Position numbers and translations under genes: made by a program. From Phycisphaerales bacterium (lineage in GTDB: Bacteria > Planctomycetota > Phycisphaerae > Phycisphaerales > SM1A02), in contig JAPKCC010000028.1 of the NCBI GenBank assembly GCA_028823105.1, positions 1-34,211 of the forward strand: DNA of 34,211 nucleotides, written 5' to 3'. The notes beneath the pieces were generated by a model that had not been told where the DNA came from, made no database searches, and was given only the letters and a program-made list of their open reading frames with translations. Positions 15,664-23,927 of the stretch are shown in pieces; position 1 is the stretch's first letter, and each line of letters starts with the position of its first letter.

Positions 15664-17682
15664 TCATTCCCTCCCGGCCGCCCAGACCACGATGTCACCG
15701 TCGGGTTCGGCATTCCCCGGCGCTCGAACCAACCCCCATTGCTTGGACGATCCCGCCAGGCCGCCTCGTCGGAGATCTCTCCATCCGCCGGAACCGGGGC
15801 CCACCGACCCCATCCCACGGCCGTCATCGTCATCTCGATCGGGCCCGAGAATGTAGATCAGCGGACGACCATCCCGACGGAGGTATCGCACGGCCGAGCC
15901 ATCGAAAGGATCCCGAACCGGTTCACCGCCCGCCGCGAACTCGAGTTCGTCGAGGGTGTCTGGCCATCCTCCAATTCGACGACGAGTCATCTCGAGTTCA
16001 AGCACGGTCAACACGAGATCACGCTCGAGACGGACGGCCCCGCTCGTAAAGACCAGGCTCTCGGTCGCGGGAACCAACAGGTTGATCGGGAAGTACCGGA
16101 TCATGTGCGTGAATTCATCGTTCATGGCCTGCCGCGGGATCTCGTCGATCAGGCCCAGCGGGGCGGTATCGATCTCCCACGGGGACTTCGACGCCTGCTC
16201 CTCGGCGGAGTCCATGAGGTTCATCCAGATTCGAGTCGCTTCCGCCCGTCCGAGCGTGAGTTCGGCGACGATCGGACCGAGCAGAAACGCCCCGGTCCCT
16301 GACGTGAGCTGCTCCGGTCCGAGATTCCCGGACGGCGTGCCGAGCATGTCGACCACCGACGATCCGATCGAAAGCGATCCATCCCCCTCGCCGTCATCGC
16401 TGTAGATTCTCTGGGCGATGTCCAGGAAGAACCATCGCTCACCGGCCATTTCCAGACCGAGCCGTTCATCATCCAGTCCGCGAATCATCTCCGCGAGGGC
16501 GAGCATGGATCGATCGTCGATGTTCTCGGGGAGCGCGGCGATCAAGTCCAATACCACGGTGAACGCCAGACGCTCCATCGACATGCCGACGAGCTGGGCG
16601 ATCATGATCGAAGGCTGCCGGGTCTGCTCGGCGAGCTCGAGCATCGCGCCGATGTCCGCGACCATCCGGGCATCATCTCCCTCGACCACGGCACGCCGGG
16701 CATCGGCGGCCAGCAGACGAGCCGCGAGCCGTACGCTTCCGAAGTATGGGAAGTCCAATGTGAGAATCGAGTCGTGGAACTCACCCGCATCTCCTTCGGA
16801 ACCGGTTGAAGAGTCGACACCAGGGGCCGCGCCATCCATGCCAAAGAATGCGCGGTCCGCGGGATCCTTCGAGCCGCCGGCGGCCAGCGGAAATCCGAGC
16901 AGCGGCCGAGCTGCTGCCGAGCGAAGCCGTTCGAGTGCGGGCTGAGCCGCCTCGAAGAATCGATCCACCCTCGCCGCTTCGACATCGTCGTCATCGGAGC
17001 GCTGCGCCGGGGGCCCCAGCTCCGCGTCGATCCACGGCGCCGGCGCTTCCGACAAGGAAGCCGAAACGATCTTCGATATCTCCCGGTCGACGTGCATCAG
17101 TTCGTCGGGGAGAGGTCCGGCGAGCCCACGCAATGTGGTGATCGCCTCACGGATCTCCGGCCAGGACCGATCCGAGGGATCGGATGCCTCCGTCGGCGCA
17201 TTCAACATCGCCACATAGTCGACCTCGATCCTGACCTCGCGATTCCGATGCTTGATGGCGAGCATGAGATAGAGCACGACCACCACCCCGACGCACAGCA
17301 CCCCCGCCCGGACGGTCTGCCGGACACCCCGAGCGAAGACGGAACGCTTTCGCTGCATCGACCGACGAATCAACTTCGCGGCGACGCGCTCGTCGCCGAA
17401 CGCTTCGATGAGTCCCGAGGCGGAGACGCCCTCGGCCATCCCGTCCATAAAATGGTCCACCAGTTCGTGGGCGACCTCGACCCGCTCGACCCGGCTCAAT
17501 CGAGTGCCGACCACCACACGGCGAACGACCAGATTCAGCTCCTCGGGAAGACCGGCCTCCGCGACGACCGCCTTCGTATCGAGACATCCCGAGAACCGGC
17601 CCCGAACCAGATCCCCCAGGGGAGTGTTCAGAAGACGTCGAAGAAACGACGGCGTGGTGTTCATGCTTGATTCATCGGACAT
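15664..17682 (-). CDS. PadR-linked membrane protein with an N-terminal HAAS-like domain
   Basis: 672 residues. An N-terminal cytoplasmic helical region (about 55-115) contains LSRVERVEVAHELVDHFMDG and EAFGDERVAAKLIRRSMQRK, which match the HAAS/DUF1700 type of short domain that accompanies PadR regulators. One membrane helix follows (about 122-142). A long extracytoplasmic part of about 525 residues has no recognisable enzyme motif. Its C-terminus (GGWPDTLDELEFAAGGEPVRDPFDG, then LIYILGPDRDDDDG) resembles the ending seen in pseudopilin-like and other planctomycete secreted proteins. The ATG at 17682 has GGAG about 9 nt upstream. The gene follows padR by 76 bp and is probably in its operon. The two may form a regulator-membrane sensor pair, which is inference. 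Confidence 0.7.
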   Translation of the reverse strand: MSDESSMNTTPSFLRRLLNTPLGDLVRGRFSGCLDTKAVVAEAGLPEELNLVVRRVVVGTRLSRVERVEVAHELVDHFMDGMAEGVSASGLIEAFGDERVAAKLIRRSMQRKRSVFARGVRQTVRAGVLCVGVVVVLYLMLAIKHRNREVRIEVDYVAMLNAPTEASDPSDRSWPEIREAITTLRGLAGPLPDELMHVDREISKIVSASLSEAPAPWIDAELGPPAQRSDDDDVEAARVDRFFEAAQPALERLRSAAARPLLGFPLAAGGSKDPADRAFFGMDGAAPGVDSSTGSEGDAGEFHDSILTLDFPYFGSVRLAARLLAADARRAVVEGDDARMVADIGAMLELAEQTRQPSIMIAQLVGMSMERLAFTVVLDLIAALPENIDDRSMLALAEMIRGLDDERLGLEMAGERWFFLDIAQRIYSDDGEGDGSLSIGSSVVDMLGTPSGNLGPEQLTSGTGAFLLGPIVAELTLGRAEATRIWMNLMDSAEEQASKSPWEIDTAPLGLIDEIPRQAMNDEFTHMIRYFPINLLVPATESLVFTSGAVRLERDLVLTVLELEMTRRRIGGWPDTLDELEFAAGGEPVRDPFDGSAVRYLRRDGRPLIYILGPDRDDDDGRGMGSVGPGSGGWRDLRRGGLAGSSKQWGLVRAPGNAEPDGDIVVWAAGRE

Positions 17683-17758
17683 GGAATGGCCTCCACAGAC
17701 TTCGAGACGGATCGATCCCCCAACGAGATCCCTCAGGATTCACGACTCGACCGAGCCT

Positions 17759-18121
17759 TCAGGCGATCGCGAGACCGGGCGTCATGAGTTTTCCGGAAAC
17801 GACCCCGAGCGTCTGCATGGCGTCCGTCACGGCCTGCCACTGCTTCTGGTCCGTCGCGAGCCTCGTCTCGCCCTTGCCCGTGATCGCGTAGTACTTGCGA
17901 GTTCGCCCGTTCTCCGCGACGCGTCGTTCACTCCGAACCAACCCCTTGGCCTCCAGGTTGTAGAGCAAGGGATACAAGGTGGACTGGCCCATCTCGAGGG
18001 TGCCCTCGGTCCGCTCGGTGAGCGTTTCGACCAGTTGATACCCGTACATCTCTGAGTGCGAGAGGAGGCTCAACACGGCCACAGGCCCGGCTCCCCGCAT
18101 CAACTCTCGTTCGATTCGCAT
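17759..18121 (-). CDS. PadR-family transcriptional regulator
   Basis: A 120-residue winged-helix protein. Hallmarks are GPVAVLSLLSHSEMYGYQLVE, the recognition-helix region MGQSTLYPLLYNLEAKGLVRS and the wing with RKYYAITGKG. PadR proteins usually repress their own operon and respond to a small molecule or to membrane stress. The ATG at 18121 has CTGGAG about 10 nt upstream. A perfect inverted repeat of the ATGT...ACAT type lies 62-80 bp upstream and is the likely operator. The HAAS-domain membrane protein follows in the same direction. Confidence 0.93.
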   Translation of the reverse strand: MRIERELMRGAGPVAVLSLLSHSEMYGYQLVETLTERTEGTLEMGQSTLYPLLYNLEAKGLVRSERRVAENGRTRKYYAITGKGETRLATDQKQWQAVTDAMQTLGVVSGKLMTPGLAIA

Positions 18122-18157
18122 GACGTGTTCTCCAGTGCTTCAAGGATAAAGGCCAGA

Positions 18158-18186
18158 TTGGCACGACCTTATACGGCAAGCATACT
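18158..18186 (+). promoter_or_regulatory. Possible divergent promoter towards the VWA gene
   Basis: TTGGCA (18158-18163) and CATACT (18181-18186) are separated by 17 bp. The -10 overlaps the left arm of the inverted repeat at 18183-18201, so PadR bound there would block it. It competes as a start site with TACACT at 18256-18261. Confidence 0.35.
18168..18173 (-). promoter_or_regulatory. -10 TATAAG of padR
   Basis: TATAAG on the minus strand, 47 bp before the padR ATG. At 17 bp spacing the -35 position (TGTGAT, 18191-18196) is poor and lies inside the inverted repeat, as expected for an autoregulated PadR promoter. Confidence 0.4.
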
Positions 18187-18201
18187 ATGTATCACATAGT
18201 A
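18183..18201. promoter_or_regulatory. Inverted repeat, likely PadR operator
   Basis: TACTATGT (18183-18190) and ACATAGTA (18194-18201) are perfect inverted copies separated by ATC. Known PadR operators commonly contain ATGT and ACAT half-sites. The site lies between padR and the divergent VWA gene and overlaps the putative promoters of both. Confidence 0.75.
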
Positions 18202-18255
18202 CGCGGCGGCCGCGGGATGGGTTTCCTGAAACTGTGAGATTTCCTCCTCCCGGAC

Positions 18256-18261
18256 TACACT
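18256..18261 (+). promoter_or_regulatory. -10 TACACT before the VWA gene
   Basis: TACACT ends 6 nt before the ATG at 18268, with no SD present. It suggests a leaderless transcript for this gene. Confidence 0.4.
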
Positions 18262-18267
18262 CAAGCC

Positions 18268-19932
18268 ATGCGATCGCACTCGGGCAACATGCTTCGGCTC
18301 CTTCTCATGGCCATCGTGTCCATCGGCGCTGGAACCGCGTTCGTGGTGCCTGCGGCGGCCCAGGATGGCCGAGGTTCCGCCTCCGCGCCCGGCGATCACG
18401 GGTCCGATTCGGCCCCGAAGACGCCCTTGAGCAAGGCCCCCGCCGCCGAGCGGACCACCATTCGCAATCTCCTCGGGGCACTCGCCTGGCCTCGACGGAT
18501 CATCGCCGTACTCCGCCTGCAACGATTCGATTGCCCCGAATCCGCGGCGATGGTGATCGACGCCCTTCACGACCGCCATGTCGCGGTGAGGTCTTTCGCA
18601 CTTCTGGTGCTCGCACACCGGAACGTTCCACAGGACGAAGATTGGCTGACCCATGAAGCCAATCCGACGGTGATCCGAACCGCCCTGCGGGTCGGCTACC
18701 GCGTGGATCCCGATCGCCTCGCCCGAGGCGCTGCAGCACTCTCTAGAAGTTCGAGGCTCGATGACAAGTTGATGGCCGCCGAACTCGGACTGCTCTCGGC
18801 GGATGAAGATCTTCAGGAGCTTGCCATCGAGCTCATTCGCACCGTGATCCTGCGAATGAACAAGCAGGAAGCAGGAAGCCTCAGCCCAAGGCTCGCGCGA
18901 CTCACCGGCGGAGACGACCTGCGACGCGACTACAAGTGGCGTCTCTGGTACCAGAAGAACCGAGGGCTTCGAAGCGTCGACGCGGCCCGAATGCTCTCGC
19001 CGCGCTCGATCGCGATCCCACCCGTGGAAGGTGCGGAGGTCCCCCGCGTCGCGACAGTTTCCAATCCCGCCGACCTGAGTGAAATCGCGTTGCTCCCCTT
19101 CGAGAAATTCACCGCGCTGAGCGATCATCTCGAAGCACTCGCGCTCCAACCACTCGATCTGGCCATCGTGCTCGACTGCACCGCGAGCATGTCCGGGGAG
19201 ATCGCCGAGGCGCAGGGAGGCGTCGACGACCTCATGCGTTTCGTGGGGGACGTTTCAGGCGGGATCCGGGTGGGGATCGCCGGATATCGCGATCGTCGCG
19301 AACTCTTCGAAAAGATCGGGTGGGACCTCACCGGATCCATCGATATGGCTCGCGCCAACCTCTGGCGATTGAGCGCTGAAGGCGGCGGCGATCGACCCGA
19401 ACTGGTCGATCAAGGACTCGCGCTGGCGTACACCACATTCTCCTGGAATCCTCGAAATCGAGGCGTTCTGATCCTCGTCGGCGATGCGCCGCCTCATCCC
19501 GGACACGGTGAGGGCTGCATCAAACTGGCGAAGTTTGCTCGAGCGCGGGGCGTGACGACACACGTCATCGGTTGTGATCCAAGGATCGTGGATAGCGTGG
19601 ATAGCGTGGATAGCGTGGATAGCGTGGACGATCCATCCAACGAGAAAATCGAGGATGAACTCGAGGACGTCGACGACAGTGACGCCGTCAACCCTTTCGA
19701 CATAGAACGAGGCGAAGACGCCATCAGCCGACCAACCAAGCGACGGCGTTGGAGTCGAAATCGCGATGCGATCGAGTTCTTCCCTGAGATCGCCGAGGCC
19801 GGTGGCGGTCGCGTGGTCAATCTAGACCGCGACGAGCGACTCGTTCCGGAGATCGCGGGACTCATCGTCGGCGTCGCCTTCGAGGAACCGATGGTCGAAT
19901 TCTTCGAGGTCTACATGGAACTCTGCCGCTGA
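18268..19932 (+). CDS. Secreted HEAT-repeat and VWA-domain protein
   Basis: 554 residues. The signal peptide (about 1-32) ends at AAAQ. An alpha-helical HEAT-like region follows (about 60-200; AVRSFALLVLAHRNV and similar). A von Willebrand A domain begins near 293 with LDLAIVLDCTASMSGEI, carrying the MIDAS D-x-T-x-S at about residue 302, and continues with GIRVGIAGYRDR and GVLILVGDAPPHPGHG. VWA domains bind protein or metal ligands; no partner is known. Residues 441-452 are four exact Val-Asp-Ser repeats encoded by a 9-bp tandem array, followed by an acidic stretch, inserted within the VWA fold just after THVIGCDPRI. The gene is divergent from padR and may share its operator. Confidence 0.82.
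   Translation: MRSHSGNMLRLLLMAIVSIGAGTAFVVPAAAQDGRGSASAPGDHGSDSAPKTPLSKAPAAERTTIRNLLGALAWPRRIIAVLRLQRFDCPESAAMVIDALHDRHVAVRSFALLVLAHRNVPQDEDWLTHEANPTVIRTALRVGYRVDPDRLARGAAALSRSSRLDDKLMAAELGLLSADEDLQELAIELIRTVILRMNKQEAGSLSPRLARLTGGDDLRRDYKWRLWYQKNRGLRSVDAARMLSPRSIAIPPVEGAEVPRVATVSNPADLSEIALLPFEKFTALSDHLEALALQPLDLAIVLDCTASMSGEIAEAQGGVDDLMRFVGDVSGGIRVGIAGYRDRRELFEKIGWDLTGSIDMARANLWRLSAEGGGDRPELVDQGLALAYTTFSWNPRNRGVLILVGDAPPHPGHGEGCIKLAKFARARGVTTHVIGCDPRIVDSVDSVDSVDSVDDPSNEKIEDELEDVDDSDAVNPFDIERGEDAISRPTKRRRWSRNRDAIEFFPEIAEAGGGRVVNLDRDERLVPEIAGLIVGVAFEEPMVEFFEVYMELCR
19588..19632. repeat. In-frame 9-bp tandem repeat inside the VWA gene
   Basis: Four perfect GTGGATAGC units (19588-19623) and a fifth, GTGGACGAT. 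They encode Val-Asp-Ser repeats. Because the unit is 9 bp, copy-number change would keep the reading frame. Confidence 0.95.
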
Positions 19933-19965
19933 GTCATGCGATCAGCGGGGCGAACCGACGGGGAC

Positions 19966-21153
<1,188 letters not shown>

Positions 21154-21447
21154 TCAGTTCGAGGCGGCGATCGCTCGATCGATCACCTCGTAACGGGGGG
21201 TCTCGGAATCGGCTGGAACGATGTCGATGAAACGGCCGCGAAATCGCACCGTACCCTCGACCCGAGCCATGAGGGTGTCATCCTTGCATCGCTGGACGAG
21301 ATAGCCGGGCTTGAATCGAGTCCCACACTGGCGAACGATGATCGCGCCAGCCTTGGCGAGCTGCCCGCCGTAGAGCTTGATGCCACGGTACTGGGGGTTT
21401 GAGTCACGGCCGTTCTTGGACGAACCCTGTCCCTTTTTATGTGCCAC
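21154..21447 (-). CDS. rpmA: 50S ribosomal protein L27
   Basis: 97 residues, starting [20 protein letters not shown] and continuing [20 protein letters not shown], diagnostic of L27, whose N-terminal tail reaches the peptidyl-transferase centre. No Firmicutes-type N-terminal cleavage extension is present. It is a little longer than usual at the C-terminus. GGAG lies about 10 nt before the ATG. A promoter at 21558-21586 and a leader hairpin at 21522-21540 precede it. rplU, its common neighbour, is absent. Confidence 0.97.
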   Translation of the reverse strand: MAHKKGQGSSKNGRDSNPQYRGIKLYGGQLAKAGAIIVRQCGTRFKPGYLVQRCKDDTLMARVEGTVRFRGRFIDIVPADSETPRYEVIDRAIAASN

Positions 21448-21521
21448 GGTGAGCTCCGATCGATTCTCGCATGGTCGATGGCGGCGTGGCCATCATCGCG
21501 AGCGGTGTACTTAAGGTTGGC

Positions 21522-21540
21522 GGAATACAAGACGTATTCC
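21522..21540 (-). promoter_or_regulatory. Hairpin in the rpmA leader
   Basis: GGAATAC (21522-21528) and GTATTCC (21534-21540) form a perfect 7-bp inverted repeat with a 5-nt loop. It lies about 10 nt into the predicted rpmA-obg transcript. It could act as an RNA stem at the 5' end or as a protein-binding site just after the promoter. Confidence 0.5.
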
Positions 21541-21557
21541 AGACTGCCGAATGGACC

Positions 21558-21586
21558 ATGATAGCGAGAACCTGCGCGGTCGCCAA
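21558..21586 (-). promoter_or_regulatory. Promoter of rpmA-obg
   Basis: On the minus strand, TTGGCG (21586-21581) and TATCAT (21563-21558) are separated by exactly 17 bp, one of the best matches in the window. Transcription would start near 21551, about 100 nt before rpmA. Confidence 0.7.
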
Positions 21587-21613
21587 TCCCCTCAGGGGGT
21601 CAGGCCCCCGGAA

Positions 21614-22330
21614 TCAGCGATAGATCCAACAACCAGCGGACTTGCCACCGATTTGGAACTCCAATTCGCACATCGGTCCGCGACGATTCTTCGGCGTGTC
21701 GAGGGCCAGCGGGGCCGATCCACGCTTTTCGGGATCGCCGGGGACCACGTACTCCCGCCGGAGCGTCCGATACAACGAGACCGGCTCGTTGGTCTTGGGA
21801 TGCTTGACGACCTTCCGGTCGCTGGAGAGCCCTTGGAAGAACAAGGTCACCTCGGTGATGTCCTGGTCTTCGGCCGGCCAGACCGCGATGCCGGTACGGG
21901 CGTTTTCCTTGCCCACTCGGAGATCGCCGATGATGCGATTCTGATCCTCGAGCAGCGGATTTCCCAGCAGTTTCTTGAGCTGTCCGATCACCCGACTCGG
22001 GACGCCGCGTCCTGAGCGAAGGACCTCTCCGCTATCCATGAAGAGCTCGATTCGAGGTGCGAACACGAGGTCACGTTCCGTCTGGTTGGTCACCGTATAC
22101 GTGAAGTACCAGTACCGCCGTCCATCAACCGGATCGACGTAGAGCCGAAGATCGCCCGGGGCGAAGTCCAACTGCCAGTCGAGGGAGGCTGGTGTGGCCG
22201 CCGCCGGAGCCAGACTCGAAGCCGAGGCCGCGGTCATTCCAGTCACCACCGCCATCGCGGTGGCGATCAAGAGGACACCGGCCGGGCCGATCGTCGATCG
22301 AAAAAATCGGATTTGACGCATCTGAACCAT
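21614..22330 (-). CDS. Secreted protein of unknown function (238 aa)
   Basis: An N-terminal signal peptide (MVQMRQIRFF, hydrophobic core about 15-32, then Ala-rich) precedes a beta-rich exported domain. Notable stretches are LRLYVDPVDGRRYWYFTYTV, NQTERDLVFAPRIELF and ITEVTLFFQGLS. This resembles the NEAT/CARDB-like habit of comparing bound and free strands, but I recognise no functional family. I believe similar sequences are common in planctomycete genomes. Two cysteines occur near the C-terminus. The ATG at 22330 is fixed by AGGAG 8 nt upstream. It is divergent from the GNAT gene. Confidence 0.78.
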   Translation of the reverse strand: MVQMRQIRFFRSTIGPAGVLLIATAMAVVTGMTAASASSLAPAAATPASLDWQLDFAPGDLRLYVDPVDGRRYWYFTYTVTNQTERDLVFAPRIELFMDSGEVLRSGRGVPSRVIGQLKKLLGNPLLEDQNRIIGDLRVGKENARTGIAVWPAEDQDITEVTLFFQGLSSDRKVVKHPKTNEPVSLYRTLRREYVVPGDPEKRGSAPLALDTPKNRRGPMCELEFQIGGKSAGCWIYR

Positions 22331-22416
22331 GTCATAAGCTCCTGAAAAGCAGTTTGGAAGTGTATCACGATCGGTTCCCGAAGGATCCGGCCAGCCCCCG
22401 GAGAACCCACGGGTGG

Positions 22417-22422
22417 TAGGTT
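22417..22422 (+). promoter_or_regulatory. Extended -10 TGGTAGGTT before the GNAT gene
   Basis: TAGGTT, preceded by TGG (extended -10 form), ends 9 nt before the ATG at 22432. It would give a leader of only a few nucleotides. Confidence 0.35.
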
Positions 22423-22431
22423 TTCCGGAGA

Positions 22432-23370
22432 ATGTCGATCTCACCAGACAATCCACCCCTCTCCTTCGGAAGTCCCGAGCGGATCAAGCCCGGGGAGATC
22501 GAGGAGGCGATCCGCGTCCTGGTCCAAGGGGATCGAGCAGCCGCGGTAAGGTTCCTGGCGTATGCCAGAGATTCCAAACTGGCACTCGATCAGACCTGGG
22601 TTCTCAGGAATCCATCTGGCCAGATCGAAATGACCGCGTTGGCGGCTCCCGGCGCCGGCCGGACGGCCATGATCTTCGCGCCAAAGCCGAAGGACCGGCC
22701 GGCCACGCTTCGAGCCGGAGCACTGATCGACGCCACCGCGGCTGGATGCGCGAACATCGGTATCGACCTCGCACAGGCCCTCATCGATCCCGTCGATCCG
22801 CTGGAAGAGGCGATGTTCGTGGCGGGCGGCTTCCACCGCCTGGCGCAGTTGGACTATCTCGAACGGCCCGTACCCCGATTCGGCGCGGTCCAGACGCCCA
22901 TCCTGGATGCCTGCGTCGAGATCCGAAAATGGAATCAGAACGATCGAGCGGGCCTGATCGAACTTCTCGAACGAACCTACGAAGACACGCTGGATTGTCC
23001 CGGCCTTGCTGGCCTGCGACGAACGGAAGACATTCTGACTGGCCACCTTGCCTCAGGCACCTTCCACCCGGATTGGTGGCACATCCTGCACGTGGGTGGC
23101 AAGGCCGAAGGCGTCCTCCTCTTCAATCGCGGCAATGACGGTGCATCCATCGAACTCGTGTACCTGGGATTGACCCCCGCAATTCGCGGACGTGGATTCG
23201 GACAGACCCTCTTGACATTTGGACTTTCTCATGTCGATGGTGATGACGCACGCACCGTCATCCTCGCCGTCGATCGCGCAAACCTCCCTGCAGTCAGGCT
23301 CTACCGTCGCGCAGGATTCCGTCACTCGGTCCGGCGCACCGCCATGGTGCGAACCTTGATCGAGCCTTGA
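22432..23370 (+). CDS. Double-GNAT-fold N-acetyltransferase
   Basis: 312 residues. The C-terminal half (about 165-312) is a complete GNAT domain: VYLGLTPAIRGRGFGQTLL holds the acetyl-CoA pyrophosphate loop (R/Q-x-x-G-x-G/A type), and VDRANLPAVRLYRRAGF is motif B. The N-terminal half (about 20-150) looks like a degenerate second GNAT lobe, an arrangement known from mycothiol synthase-like enzymes. Substrate unknown; amine or protein N-terminus are both possible. GGAGA abuts the ATG too closely for a normal SD. dnaA lies 557 bp downstream. Confidence 0.85.
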   Translation: MSISPDNPPLSFGSPERIKPGEIEEAIRVLVQGDRAAAVRFLAYARDSKLALDQTWVLRNPSGQIEMTALAAPGAGRTAMIFAPKPKDRPATLRAGALIDATAAGCANIGIDLAQALIDPVDPLEEAMFVAGGFHRLAQLDYLERPVPRFGAVQTPILDACVEIRKWNQNDRAGLIELLERTYEDTLDCPGLAGLRRTEDILTGHLASGTFHPDWWHILHVGGKAEGVLLFNRGNDGASIELVYLGLTPAIRGRGFGQTLLTFGLSHVDGDDARTVILAVDRANLPAVRLYRRAGFRHSVRRTAMVRTLIEP

Positions 23371-23927
23371 CCCGGTCTTGCACTCTTTTTCCACAACGAA
23401 ACGCGAACTCGACCCCAACTCGGTGGATTACTTTTTTTCGCGCGGGCAGAAGTCATACCCGGCAAGGGATTTGGTGCCGAGTGGTGAGGTGAAAGGCCCG
23501 TTCGCTCGTCGCAGAGTCTCGCCATGCGGGTAGATTTTACGTTCGCCCAAGGATGGGCGGCTCGCCCGATCGGCGGGGCTTCGAAGGGTCCAAATGACCG
23601 GAACGACTTTGAGTCGATTCGGAAGCGGGCCCGGAACGGTTCCGCTCCATTTCCGATCGAGCGACGGGATCCCGGAGTTCCTTCCGAGATCTCGTGAAAT
23701 TTCGAACTTCGGACTCCTCGTCGGCGTTGCCGGCCTCGAACCGGACTCGGAATTGGGACGGATTCCAATCATCAGCTCAGGATCGCCTTGAACCCGGCCA
23801 GCCAGGCCGGAGCGCGATCGTTGCGGCCACGAGACCTGACACGTGACCGATTGAGAACCGTCAAAGAACCGCCAAGAAGTTCGGCGTGGTGATCTCTGTG
23901 ATGCCCTTGAATTGGAGCAAGTTCGCG
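23371..23927. other. 557-bp gap upstream of dnaA
   Basis: No gene is convincing on either strand, although long open frames cross it because of the GC content. It holds one DnaA-box-like 9-mer (TTTTCCACA, 23387-23395), a T-run at 23432-23438, and short palindromes such as GGAACGGTTCC. rpmH and dnaN, common dnaA neighbours, are absent. With one box only, it is a weak candidate for oriC. Confidence 0.4.
23387..23395 (+). promoter_or_regulatory. DnaA-box-like sequence
   Basis: TTTTCCACA matches the relaxed box TTWTNCACA. It lies 17 bp past the GNAT stop and about 530 bp before dnaA. I found no second clear box in the gap, so autoregulation or chance are both possible. Confidence 0.35.

Noticed and set aside
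21595-21613. GGGGG/CCCCC hairpin after the 238-aa secreted gene as a terminator
   Set aside because: Stem of five pairs only and no U-tract on the minus strand. It overlaps the region just upstream of the rpmA promoter, so no firm call.
23371-23927. Chromosomal origin (oriC) in the gap before dnaA
   Set aside because: Only one relaxed DnaA box and no clear AT-rich unwinding region were seen, which is insufficient for an origin call.
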